Source: Victivallales bacterium (lineage in GTDB: Bacteria > Verrucomicrobiota > Lentisphaeria > Oligosphaerales > Oligosphaeraceae). Taken from it: a DNA stretch of 64,000 nucleotides. This document shows, piece by piece, positions 57,347-64,000 of this stretch. Below the pieces are notes generated by a model. The model was not told the DNA's origin. It did no database searches and was given only the letters and a program-made list of their open reading frames with translations. Location: positions 20,502 through 84,501 of the forward strand of contig JAFPYX010000043.1 of NCBI GenBank assembly GCA_017417585.1, written 5' to 3'. A program made the translations under genes and the position numbers. Position 1 is the stretch's first letter. Each line of letters opens with the position of its first letter.

Positions 57347-57526
57347 TTAGCGGGGACGCGGCTTGCCGTGATGACCGGGCTTAATCGGTTTGTGGGGGTG
57401 GTAGGATGGATTCATGAGCGGCTTTTCCTGGAAACCGCTGCTGTGGTGGTGGTGATGGTGGTGGCTACATGCCGGAGCAAAGGCCAGAAGGGCAATCAGC
57501 GCGAAGAGGAAGTAGATTTTCTTCAT
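57347..57526 (-). CDS. Small exported poly-histidine protein (possible lipoprotein)
   Basis: A 59-aa protein. A hydrophobic export signal (MKKIYFLFALIALLAFAPAC) ends in Cys20, a possible lipidation site although the box APAC is not canonical. It is followed by Ser and seven consecutive His (22-28), then a Pro/His/Lys-rich tail (HPHKPIKPGHHGKPRPR). AAGGAG lies nine bases before ATG 57526, and a strong terminator follows, so it is a separate gene. Metal (Ni, Zn, Cu) binding in the envelope is likely; its role is unknown. Confidence 0.8.
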   Translation of the reverse strand: MKKIYFLFALIALLAFAPACSHHHHHHHSSGFQEKPLMNPSYHPHKPIKPGHHGKPRPR

Positions 57527-57636
57527 GGTTGGTTCTCCTTGTGGTTGGTTTGTTGGGAGGGAAGCGAGGACTTCTAAACTAATATACGGATTGTATGGTG
57601 TTTTTTCCAGTTGGAAGGAATTATTTTTTGATAAAA

Positions 57637-58752
57637 CTATTTTGCCTCGGGATAGGCGTCGAGAATGCCTTGGGCGAAGATGGCGAAGGTGCCCTGCTCC
57701 AAATGTCGTCGTGCCTCGTGGGCGAGATTGATGAAGAAATGCAGGTTGTGGATGGTCATCAGCCGTGCGCCGAGGATTTCGCCTACGTGAAGAAGATGGC
57801 GGATGTAGGCACGGGTGTGGTGGCGACATGCGTAGCAGGCACAACCCTCTTGGATAGGCGAAAAGTCCTCCGCATAGCGCGCCGCCTTGATGGGGATGGT
57901 TCCCGTCGGCGTGTATGCGGAACCGTTGCGGCCCATGCGGGTGGGCAGGACACAGTCGAACATGTCGATGCCGCGAAGCATTCCCAGAATGAGTTGGCGC
58001 GGCGTGCCTACGCCCATCAGATAGTGTGGCTTGGAGGGGGGAAGGAATGGCGCGACATAGTCAAGTGCGTCCACCATCTGGCATTCGGACTCGCCTACGG
58101 AGACCCCGCCGACCGCCATGCCGTCGAAGTCCAGCTTTCCCAGCTCCTGCACAGCGCGCTCCCGCAGGTCTTGGTAAACGGAGCCCTGCGCGATGCCGAA
58201 GACAAGTTGCCCCTCTGCACGTGGTTGCTCACGGCACATCGCGGCCCAGCGCAGAGTAAGATCCAGCGATTTCTCCGCCTGTTCATGGGTGGCGGGCCAG
58301 GGAGTGCATTCATCGAAGCACATCGCGATGTCGCTTCCGATGGTACGTTGGATGGCCATCGACTCGCGGGGACCTAGAAAGAGGGTGCTGCCGTCAATGT
58401 GCGACTGGAATTTCACCCCGTCAGGAGTGAGCTTGCGCAATTTGGCCAGGGAGAAGACCTGGAAGCCTCCAGAGTCGGTGAGGATGGCGCGCTTCCAGTT
58501 CATGAATCGATGCAGACCCCCTGCCTTTGCCATTAGGTCCATCCCTGGCCGTAGGTTGAGATGATAGGTGTTTCCCAGAATAATTTGGGCGCCGAGTTCT
58601 TCCAGCTCCGCATTGCTCATCGCCTTTACAGTTCCCTGCGTGCCTACTGGCATGAAGACTGGCGTCTCCACGTCGCCGTGCGCGGTGTGGAGACGCCCGC
58701 GCCGTGCCCGGCTGGCGGGGTCCTGCGCTAGGATGTCGAAGCAGCCGGGCAC
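57637..58752 (-). CDS. tgt: Queuine/preQ1 tRNA-ribosyltransferase
   Basis: A 371-aa Tgt that exchanges guanine-34 for preQ1 in GU(N) tRNAs. Seen: ILTDSGGFQVFSL (catalytic-region Asp), GGVSVGE, the second Asp in DCVLPTRMGRNG, and the zinc site CACYACRHHTRAY. It starts with GTG at 58752, supported by GGAGG within the last codons of the pseudokinase gene, only one base upstream: translational coupling. Confidence 0.96.
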   Translation of the reverse strand: MPGCFDILAQDPASRARRGRLHTAHGDVETPVFMPVGTQGTVKAMSNAELEELGAQIILGNTYHLNLRPGMDLMAKAGGLHRFMNWKRAILTDSGGFQVFSLAKLRKLTPDGVKFQSHIDGSTLFLGPRESMAIQRTIGSDIAMCFDECTPWPATHEQAEKSLDLTLRWAAMCREQPRAEGQLVFGIAQGSVYQDLRERAVQELGKLDFDGMAVGGVSVGESECQMVDALDYVAPFLPPSKPHYLMGVGTPRQLILGMLRGIDMFDCVLPTRMGRNGSAYTPTGTIPIKAARYAEDFSPIQEGCACYACRHHTRAYIRHLLHVGEILGARLMTIHNLHFFINLAHEARRHLEQGTFAIFAQGILDAYPEAK

Positions 58753-58753
58753 C

Positions 58754-59731
58754 CTAGTCCTCCTCCAGCTCAGTGAGGATTGCCTTCAAGGAGTCGTCTA
58801 CTTCGGGGCAGTCATGCGGACGTTCGGCGGAATTGAAACGCAACATAGAGTCCAGCAGGATCGCCAGTGAGGTGGGGAGGTTGGCGAAGCGACCTCCAAC
58901 CGGGCGTGTGCCGGTAAAACGGCGTGAGAGCAGGTCCTTGAATTCCTCGTCGGTGAAATAGGCATGTCCCGTTGCCGCGTAGTACAAAACCATGCCCAGC
59001 GAATAAAGTTCGCTGGCGATGGTCTCTCCTTGGTTTAACAGACGTTCAGGAGCGTAATAAACCACTGGTGAGACTGGTTTGTCAAAGGCCGTGGGCACTT
59101 TGGCGTCGTTGACCGGACGGCATTGCCCCAGACCGAAGAGCACTGCATAGCCGTAGGGATTGAGCAGGATGTTTTCCGGTTTGAGATTGCGGAAGAGAAA
59201 ACCGACATGATAAATGTGCTGGATTGCCGCCAGCAAATGCGTTCCAAGCCTGATGGCGTCAATGGGGGCGAGCTTGCCGTGGCTGGCAATAAACCGGTCC
59301 AGGCGTTCGCCTTCCACGTAGGGTCTCGCGATGTAATAATAGCCATTCGAGACTCCATGGTCGAGGCAGCCTGAGACATAATCCGTGTCGTTGAGCAGGC
59401 CGCCCACCTGGGCCTCATTCCACAATGCCTGGATATTTGCGGGATGCGACTTGGATGAAACCGCGATCGTTTTCACCACCACCGGAAGCAACTCCCCGTC
59501 TTCTTGAGCGAGAGCCAAATGGACAGCCTGGGAACCTTCGGCTGAAACTGGCTGCTGAAGATAGTATTTGCCGACCTTGATGCCCACGAACATTGTATGG
59601 CCGCAGGATGGACAGGGGAGGGAGGAAAGAGCCGCCATCCCGTCCCTGGAAAAGGTGGAATGGCAGTTTGGACAGGCGATTTGGCCTGCCGAAAGGAGTT
59701 GCTCAAGTTCAGCGAGGTTGGAATTCAGCAT
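58754..59731 (-). CDS. Zinc-ribbon protein pseudokinase
   Basis: A 325-aa protein with an N-terminal four-Cys zinc ribbon (C20, C23, C40, C43) and a eukaryotic-type kinase domain (about 50-325). The ATP Lys (VVVKTI, K87) and helix Glu remain, but the catalytic HRD is FRN (Asp replaced by Asn182) and the DFG is LFG (Asp replaced by Leu198). Phosphotransfer is therefore unlikely. ATG 59731 was chosen because the ribbon begins soon after; the frame is open to 60004 over ftsY. It lies between ftsY and tgt, tightly packed with tgt. Confidence 0.88.
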   Translation of the reverse strand: MLNSNLAELEQLLSAGQIACPNCHSTFSRDGMAALSSLPCPSCGHTMFVGIKVGKYYLQQPVSAEGSQAVHLALAQEDGELLPVVVKTIAVSSKSHPANIQALWNEAQVGGLLNDTDYVSGCLDHGVSNGYYYIARPYVEGERLDRFIASHGKLAPIDAIRLGTHLLAAIQHIYHVGFLFRNLKPENILLNPYGYAVLFGLGQCRPVNDAKVPTAFDKPVSPVVYYAPERLLNQGETIASELYSLGMVLYYAATGHAYFTDEEFKDLLSRRFTGTRPVGGRFANLPTSLAILLDSMLRFNSAERPHDCPEVDDSLKAILTELEED

Positions 59732-59765
59732 GGTGGACTGACAAAAGGTAATGAGTTGAATCTCG

Positions 59766-60692
59766 TCACGCTTCTCCAGGCGCAAAGAGCGCCGCCGTGA
59801 AGTCCTCGGCGTTGAAGGGCTGGAGAGCGTCGATGGTTTCGCCCAGGCCGACATAGCGGACGGGGTAGCCGAGTTCCTGCTTGATGGCCACGACGATTCC
59901 GCCTCGCCCAGTGCCGTCCAGTTTGGTGAGCACCAGACCGGTGATGGGGAAGAGCTTGCCGAATTCGCGCGCCTGTGTGAGGGCGTTGGAGCCAATGGAG
60001 GCATCCACTGTCAGCCAGATTTCATGTGGCGCGGAGGGCAGGGCTTTTCCGATAATGCGTTTGACTTTCTCCAGCTCGGCCATCAGGTCTCCGCGCGTGT
60101 GCTGGCGTCCGGCAGTGTCGATGATGACATAGTCTGCCTGGCGCGCGATGCCGGCCTTGATGGCGTCGAAGGCCACGGCGGCAGAGTCCCCGCCAAGCTT
60201 GCCTTCGACCACGGGGCAGCCCAGGCGTTGCGCCCAGATCTGCATTTGCGTCGCGCCGGCAGCACGGAAGGTGTCTCCCGCGCCCAGCACGACCTTCTTG
60301 CCCTCCTGCATGAACGAGTGCGCCAGCTTGGCAATCGAGGTGGTCTTGCCGCTGCCGTTGACTCCGACCATGAGAATGACCGTCGGACCATCCGGATTGA
60401 CGTTGATAGGAGGAGTCGGCGGTGTGTTGAGAATGGCAAGGATGTTTTCAGAACATGCGGCGATGATGTCGGCATCCGTGGCGATTTTCCCGCGGATGTA
60501 ACGGTCCTTGAGATCGGCGACCAGGGTGGCGGTCACCGTCGGACCCAGGTCAGTCGCAATAAGCGCCTGCTCGAGCTTCGCGTAGGTTTCGTCGTCCCAG
60601 GCCTTCGTGCCGGTGAAAAGTCCGCTGATGCTCCTCTTGATGGAGGTCGCGGTCTTCTCCAAGCCTTTCTTGAAAAAACTGAAAATCGACAT
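59766..60692 (-). CDS. ftsY: Signal recognition particle receptor
   Basis: A 308-aa SRP GTPase: N domain (about 1-95), then the G domain with VGVNGSGKTTSIAKLA, the insertion motif DTFRAAGATQMQIWAQRL, DTAGRQHTRGDLMAEL, TKLDGTGRGG and the terminal DLQPF-like FNAEDFTAAL. The acidic A domain is absent, giving the short form. It docks ribosome-SRP complexes at the membrane. It lies six bases after nusB on the same strand. Confidence 0.97.
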   Translation of the reverse strand: MSIFSFFKKGLEKTATSIKRSISGLFTGTKAWDDETYAKLEQALIATDLGPTVTATLVADLKDRYIRGKIATDADIIAACSENILAILNTPPTPPINVNPDGPTVILMVGVNGSGKTTSIAKLAHSFMQEGKKVVLGAGDTFRAAGATQMQIWAQRLGCPVVEGKLGGDSAAVAFDAIKAGIARQADYVIIDTAGRQHTRGDLMAELEKVKRIIGKALPSAPHEIWLTVDASIGSNALTQAREFGKLFPITGLVLTKLDGTGRGGIVVAIKQELGYPVRYVGLGETIDALQPFNAEDFTAALFAPGEA

Positions 60693-60698
60693 TTCTAT

Positions 60699-61511
60699 CT
60701 AGTTGGTGGTTGATTCAGGGACGGTGCCGTCAATGACGAATGGGGTCTCTGAAAGTATCTTTCGAATGTGATCCAGAACGCCATTGACAAAGCGCCAAGA
60801 GTCTTTCTGCCCGTAGCTCTTGGCCAGCTCTATGCCCTCGTTGATGATGATGGCGGGGCTGACATTCGGGTCAAACTTGAGTTCGGCGGTGGCGATTCGA
60901 AGGATGTTGCGGTCAACCTGGCTCATACGGTCTAACCGCCAGTTGTCCGCTGCCTGGGATACCAGGCGGTCGATGGTTTCGTGGTTTTCCATGGCGAACG
61001 CAACCAGTTTCCGGGCACGCGACCATCCTTTGCGCAGAATGCGGTGGTTGGCACTGTCGGGCAGGGAATGCTCCTCCGCCTCCGGCGAGGCAAGGCCTTC
61101 CGACCAGCACTCTTCCGCCAACGTGAAAAAGGCCTCTAGCCACTCTTCATCGGGCATCGTGGGCAATGCCCGCTGCTCCTCCAGAAATGTCCGCAAGGAA
61201 TTCTCCTGGGCGGTCAGTTGGTCGCTTAGGAGCGCGGTGGGCTTGACGACCGGCAGCGGGGTGCCCTCCTCGTCCACCGGGGGAGGCGTGTGCTCCGCCT
61301 TGAGCTGAGCCAGCTTGGCTTCCGCGATACGGGTGGGAAAAGTGGCCAATTCCTGTTCCATCAGCGCAAGGGCGTTCTCTTGGGAGTCCAAGGCAAAGAG
61401 GAATTGCAAAGCCAGACGCCTGCTTGCCTTGCGCTGCGCCTTGTAAATTTGCCCGGCGACCGAAAGGGGACGTGGCTGGGCGGAAGATTCATGGGCCAAT
61501 TCGGACGACAT
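60699..61511 (-). CDS. nusB: Transcription antitermination factor NusB with long insert
   Basis: A protein of about 270 aa whose ends match NusB: the N-terminal KASRRLALQFLFALDSQ and the C-terminal MSQVDRNILRIATAELKFDPNVSPAIIINEGIELAKSYG. Between them are about 100 extra residues, Glu/Pro-rich then helical. Usual NusB is about 140-170 aa. ATG 61511 follows GGAGG by eleven bases; a GTG at 61529 is also in frame. It follows ribH, as in many genomes, and precedes ftsY. Confidence 0.9.
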   Translation of the reverse strand: MSSELAHESSAQPRPLSVAGQIYKAQRKASRRLALQFLFALDSQENALALMEQELATFPTRIAEAKLAQLKAEHTPPPVDEEGTPLPVVKPTALLSDQLTAQENSLRTFLEEQRALPTMPDEEWLEAFFTLAEECWSEGLASPEAEEHSLPDSANHRILRKGWSRARKLVAFAMENHETIDRLVSQAADNWRLDRMSQVDRNILRIATAELKFDPNVSPAIIINEGIELAKSYGQKDSWRFVNGVLDHIRKILSETPFVIDGTVPESTTN

Positions 61512-61531
61512 TCTAGATGGTTCCTCCACTA

Positions 61532-62020
61532 CTAGCGTTTTTTGGCCGGCAATTGACGCAGGAGGTTGGCCATCTCAATTGCGGTGGCAGCTGCGGAGGC
61601 GCCGCGGTTTCCCGCCTTGCTGCCGGAACGCTCGATGGCCTGCTCGATGTTCTCGGTGGTGACCACGCCGTACACGACCGGCAGGTTGAAGGTCAGGCTG
61701 ATCTGCGCGTATGCCTTGGATACCTCGCTGTTGATCATCTGGGCATGCTGGGTGGCACCCTGGATGACTACGCCCAGGCCAATCAATGCGTCGAATTTTC
61801 CGGTGGAGGCCATTCGTTGCAAAACCAGCGGAGTCTCGAAAGACCCTGGCACCCATGCGACCGTGATGTCGTTGGCATTCACGCCGTGGCGCACCAGCGA
61901 GTCCTGTGCGCCGGAAAGCAATTGCTCTACGAAGATGCTGTTGAAACGTGCGCAGACGATGCCGATCTTCAGGCCGGCGCCATTCATCGCGCCTTGGAGA
62001 ACTTGTGTTTGGCTATTCAT
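61532..62020 (-). CDS. ribH: 6,7-dimethyl-8-ribityllumazine synthase
   Basis: A 162-aa lumazine synthase: GIVCARFNS at the start, VPGSFETPLVLQ, ALIGLGVVIQGATQHAQMI and PVVYGVVTTENIEQAIERSGSKAGNRGASAAATAIEM. It condenses the RibBA product with the pyrimidine intermediate in riboflavin synthesis. It lies 27 bases after ribBA and 20 before nusB, forming a riboflavin/transcription unit. Confidence 0.97.
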   Translation of the reverse strand: MNSQTQVLQGAMNGAGLKIGIVCARFNSIFVEQLLSGAQDSLVRHGVNANDITVAWVPGSFETPLVLQRMASTGKFDALIGLGVVIQGATQHAQMINSEVSKAYAQISLTFNLPVVYGVVTTENIEQAIERSGSKAGNRGASAAATAIEMANLLRQLPAKKR

Positions 62021-62047
62021 AGTTGATTGTTTTCTAGTTTGTTATGG

Positions 62048-63244
62048 TTAAAGAAGGTGTTCCATGCGCTCCCGTTTGGTCTTCAGGTAGCGCTTGTCAT
62101 GCTCAGTGGGGGGGATCACGATAGGCTCCCGCCCGGTGATTTTGAGTCCGTAGCCGTCCAGACCTACCAGCTTCTTTGGGTTGTTGGTCAAAAGGCGGAT
62201 GGACTTGACTCCGAGGTTGAGAAGGATCTCGGCTCCCAGGCCATATTCCCGCAGGTCTGGCGCGAAGCCCAGGCGGGTGTTGGCGTCCACAGTGTCAAGC
62301 CCACGCTCCTGAAGGTGGTATGCGTGCAGCTTGTTGGCCAGCCCGATGCCGCGGCCTTCCTGCCTCATATAGACAATCACACCGCAGTCGGCAGCGGCGA
62401 TGCGTTGCATGGCGGTGGAGAGCTGCTCGCCGCAATCGCATCGAAGGGAATGGAAGACATCGCCGGTGAGGCACTCGCTGTGGACGCGGCAGAGCACGTC
62501 CTCCTTGCCTGAGACCTCTCCGTGGACCAGCGCCAGGTGCTCCTGGCCGGTGCTCTTGGCCCGGAAGCAGTACAATTCGAAGTCGCCGAATTCCGTGGGA
62601 AGATGGACAGCTTCCACACGCTCGACCTCGCGTTCGGTACGGCGGCGGTACTTGATGAGGTCCGCGATGCAGCCGAATTTGAGCTTGTGCTTCTTGGCGA
62701 ACTTCTTAAGCTCAGGAAGCCGTGCCATAGAACCGTCGTCGTTCATGATTTCACAGATGACAGCGCAGGGCGTGAGGCCGGCGATACGCAGGAGGTCCAG
62801 TGAGCCTTCTGTGTGACCGGTGCGAACCAACACACCGCCCGGGCGGGCGATTAGCGGGAACATGTGGCCGGGCTGGTGGAAGGCGGATCCCAGCTTGGTG
62901 GGGTCCGCCAGTGCCTTGATGGTCGCCGCACGGTCGAAGGCGGAGATGCCAGTGGAGGTTTCCTCGACTGCATCTACCGAAACGGTGAAGTTGGTGCCCA
63001 ACGGGTCGGTGTTGTGAGTCATCTCGCCGATGCCAAGCTCTACTGCGCGTTCACGGGTGATGGGACAGCAGACGAGTCCGCGAGCGTGGGTGACCATGAA
63101 GTTCACCTTCTCGGCCGTGGCGAACTCGCCGGCGAAAACCAGGTCTCCTTCGTTTTCGCGTTTCTCGTCATCCGTCAGGATGACCATCTTGCCGGCGGCC
63201 AGGTCCTGGACGAGTTCCTCGATGGTGTTGAAATGAAAGGCCAT
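62048..63244 (-). CDS. ribBA: Bifunctional DHBP synthase/GTP cyclohydrolase II
   Basis: A 398-aa fusion. Residues about 1-200 are 3,4-dihydroxy-2-butanone-4-phosphate synthase (DDEKRENEGDLVFAG; TGISAFDRA; PGHMFPL). About 205-398 are GTP cyclohydrolase II with the zinc cysteines in VHSECLTGDVFHSLRCDCGEQL and the RQEGRGIGL arginine. Both starting substrates of riboflavin come from this protein. No FMN riboswitch is seen in the 14 bases before it; the ThuA-like gene lies directly upstream. Confidence 0.97.
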   Translation of the reverse strand: MAFHFNTIEELVQDLAAGKMVILTDDEKRENEGDLVFAGEFATAEKVNFMVTHARGLVCCPITRERAVELGIGEMTHNTDPLGTNFTVSVDAVEETSTGISAFDRAATIKALADPTKLGSAFHQPGHMFPLIARPGGVLVRTGHTEGSLDLLRIAGLTPCAVICEIMNDDGSMARLPELKKFAKKHKLKFGCIADLIKYRRRTEREVERVEAVHLPTEFGDFELYCFRAKSTGQEHLALVHGEVSGKEDVLCRVHSECLTGDVFHSLRCDCGEQLSTAMQRIAAADCGVIVYMRQEGRGIGLANKLHAYHLQERGLDTVDANTRLGFAPDLREYGLGAEILLNLGVKSIRLLTNNPKKLVGLDGYGLKITGREPIVIPPTEHDKRYLKTKRERMEHLL

Positions 63245-63258
63245 ACTGGTGGGAAAGA

Positions 63259-63999
63259 CTAGATCACAGGTTCGATGGGCTGCTCTTCATGGGGACAAGC
63301 CTGTGCGTCGTCCTGGATGGGCGCAATCGGGGCAGCCCATCGGATGGCGTTGGCGAGGATTTTGACCACATTGGTGTTGTGGTAGATGGGGAAAGTCTCG
63401 TGGCCGGGCGCAAAGTAAAAGATTTTGCCGCGGTCGCGCTGGAAGCAGACCCCCGAACGGAAGACGTTGCCGCCTTGGTACCAGGACAGGAAGACGATTT
63501 TTCCGTCATCCGGGATGCCGAATGGCTCACCGTACATCTCGGTGTGTTCGAGCGGGAAGGAAGCCGGCACGCCTTGGGCGATCGGGTGACTGGGGTCGAT
63601 AGTCCATACCCGCTCGCGCTCTGCAATGTCCCGCCAGACGAGGCTGCAGGAAGTCCCCAGCATCCGTTGGAAGATCTTGGACTTGTGTCCGGAGTGCAGA
63701 ACGATAAGGCCCATACCGCCCAGAACGCGGTCCTGGATGCGGGAGACCAAAGCGTCCTCGACCTCGCCATGCGCACAGTGTCCCCACCACAGAAGGACGT
63801 CGGTGGAGCGGAGTAGTTCATCGGGCAAACCTTGGGCGGGCTGTGCCAGGAAGGCGGTGCGAATCTCCAGGTCAGGTGCGGCCAGGTTGTTCTTCAATGC
63901 GGTGTGGATGCCCTCCGGATACCACTTCCGGCAGATTTCGCCGACCTCGTTCTGGTCGGTTTCGTGGACATTCTCGTTCCAAATGGTGACGCGAATCAT
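63259..63999 (-). CDS. ThuA-like trehalose-utilisation family protein
   Basis: A complete 246-aa protein of the ThuA family (glutamine-amidotransferase-like fold): opening RVTIWNENVHE, DVLLWWGHCAHGEV, LIVLHSGHKSKIFQRMLG, and FYFAPGHETFPIYHN near the end. ThuA proteins take part in disaccharide catabolism in rhizobia; the activity here is unknown. The ATG lies at the very edge of the window, so its promoter is not visible. It is 14 bases before ribBA on the same strand. Confidence 0.9.
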   Translation of the reverse strand: MIRVTIWNENVHETDQNEVGEICRKWYPEGIHTALKNNLAAPDLEIRTAFLAQPAQGLPDELLRSTDVLLWWGHCAHGEVEDALVSRIQDRVLGGMGLIVLHSGHKSKIFQRMLGTSCSLVWRDIAERERVWTIDPSHPIAQGVPASFPLEHTEMYGEPFGIPDDGKIVFLSWYQGGNVFRSGVCFQRDRGKIFYFAPGHETFPIYHNTNVVKILANAIRWAAPIAPIQDDAQACPHEEQPIEPVI

Positions 64000-64000
64000 A

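Noticed and set aside
57440..57465. The poly-His run considered as vector or tag contamination (it resembles a His-tag followed by SSG)
   Set aside because: It has seven His, is preceded by a native export signal with its own ribosome site, is followed by further His/Pro sequence and a terminator, and lacks any flanking vector sequence.
61990..63258. Looked for an FMN riboswitch near ribBA and ribH
   Set aside because: Gaps before both genes are only 14-27 bases, too short, and no conserved FMN element is visible.

Overview
This 64-kb window is a contiguous piece of a bacterial chromosome of moderately high G+C. Several traits suggest the Lentisphaerota (Victivallales-like, Planctomycetes-Verrucomicrobia-Chlamydiae superphylum): a prepilin-like protein ending in a GFADGHA-type motif, a protein with Trp/Leu-Leu/Pro/Cys repeats, several carbohydrate-active and beta-helix proteins, a RAYT transposase of a Bacteroidetes/Lentisphaerae type, and anaerobic pyruvate and 2-oxoacid:ferredoxin oxidoreductases. 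This placement is inference; no rRNA is present. The metabolism suggested is that of a fermenting anaerobe.

1-6,900 is an accessory island. A minus-strand operon encodes a repeat protein, a Ser/Thr kinase, a von Willebrand A protein, a PP2C phosphatase and an LRAT-like papain-fold protein. The kinase/VWA/PP2C trio corresponds to the TerY-P (yegI-yegL-yegK) triad. It is followed by a small zinc ribbon and a WYL regulator on the plus strand, then a divergent pair (helical protein plus P-loop GTPase) running off the left edge. This is the best candidate for an undescribed stress or conflict system.

7,000-26,000: pyruvate:ferredoxin oxidoreductase (nifJ); a GH39-like glycosidase interrupted by an in-frame TAG; a RAYT with REP-like palindromes inside its own coding sequence; an MFS carrier; SUMF1 and beta-helix secreted proteins divergent from a prepilin-like protein, with a palindrome-rich control region; a LacI regulator; an OFA-type MFS carrier; a Gfo/Idh dehydrogenase and a NahK-like sugar kinase separated by a 22-unit heptamer array; and folC.

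26,000-47,500 is mostly housekeeping: a phasin-like protein; a DinJ-like antitoxin coupled to a metallophosphoesterase; DUF2851; an HtrA protease; dgkA; a fumarase beta subunit; an FtsB/DivIC-like protein; an Aas-like acyl-ACP ligase/acyltransferase; a two-partner secretion pair; then dksA-like/lspA/miaA/coaE/rho, a zinc-ribbon acidic protein, parE and ung.

47,800-64,000 is almost all minus strand: a branched-chain 2-oxoacid:ferredoxin oxidoreductase operon ending in a HTH-cupin-acyl-CoA ligase fusion; GH3 and GH20 glycosidases; a poly-His small exported protein; and a chain running ThuA-like, ribBA, ribH, nusB, ftsY, a zinc-ribbon pseudokinase and tgt. No tRNA, rRNA, CRISPR array or insertion sequence was recognised.
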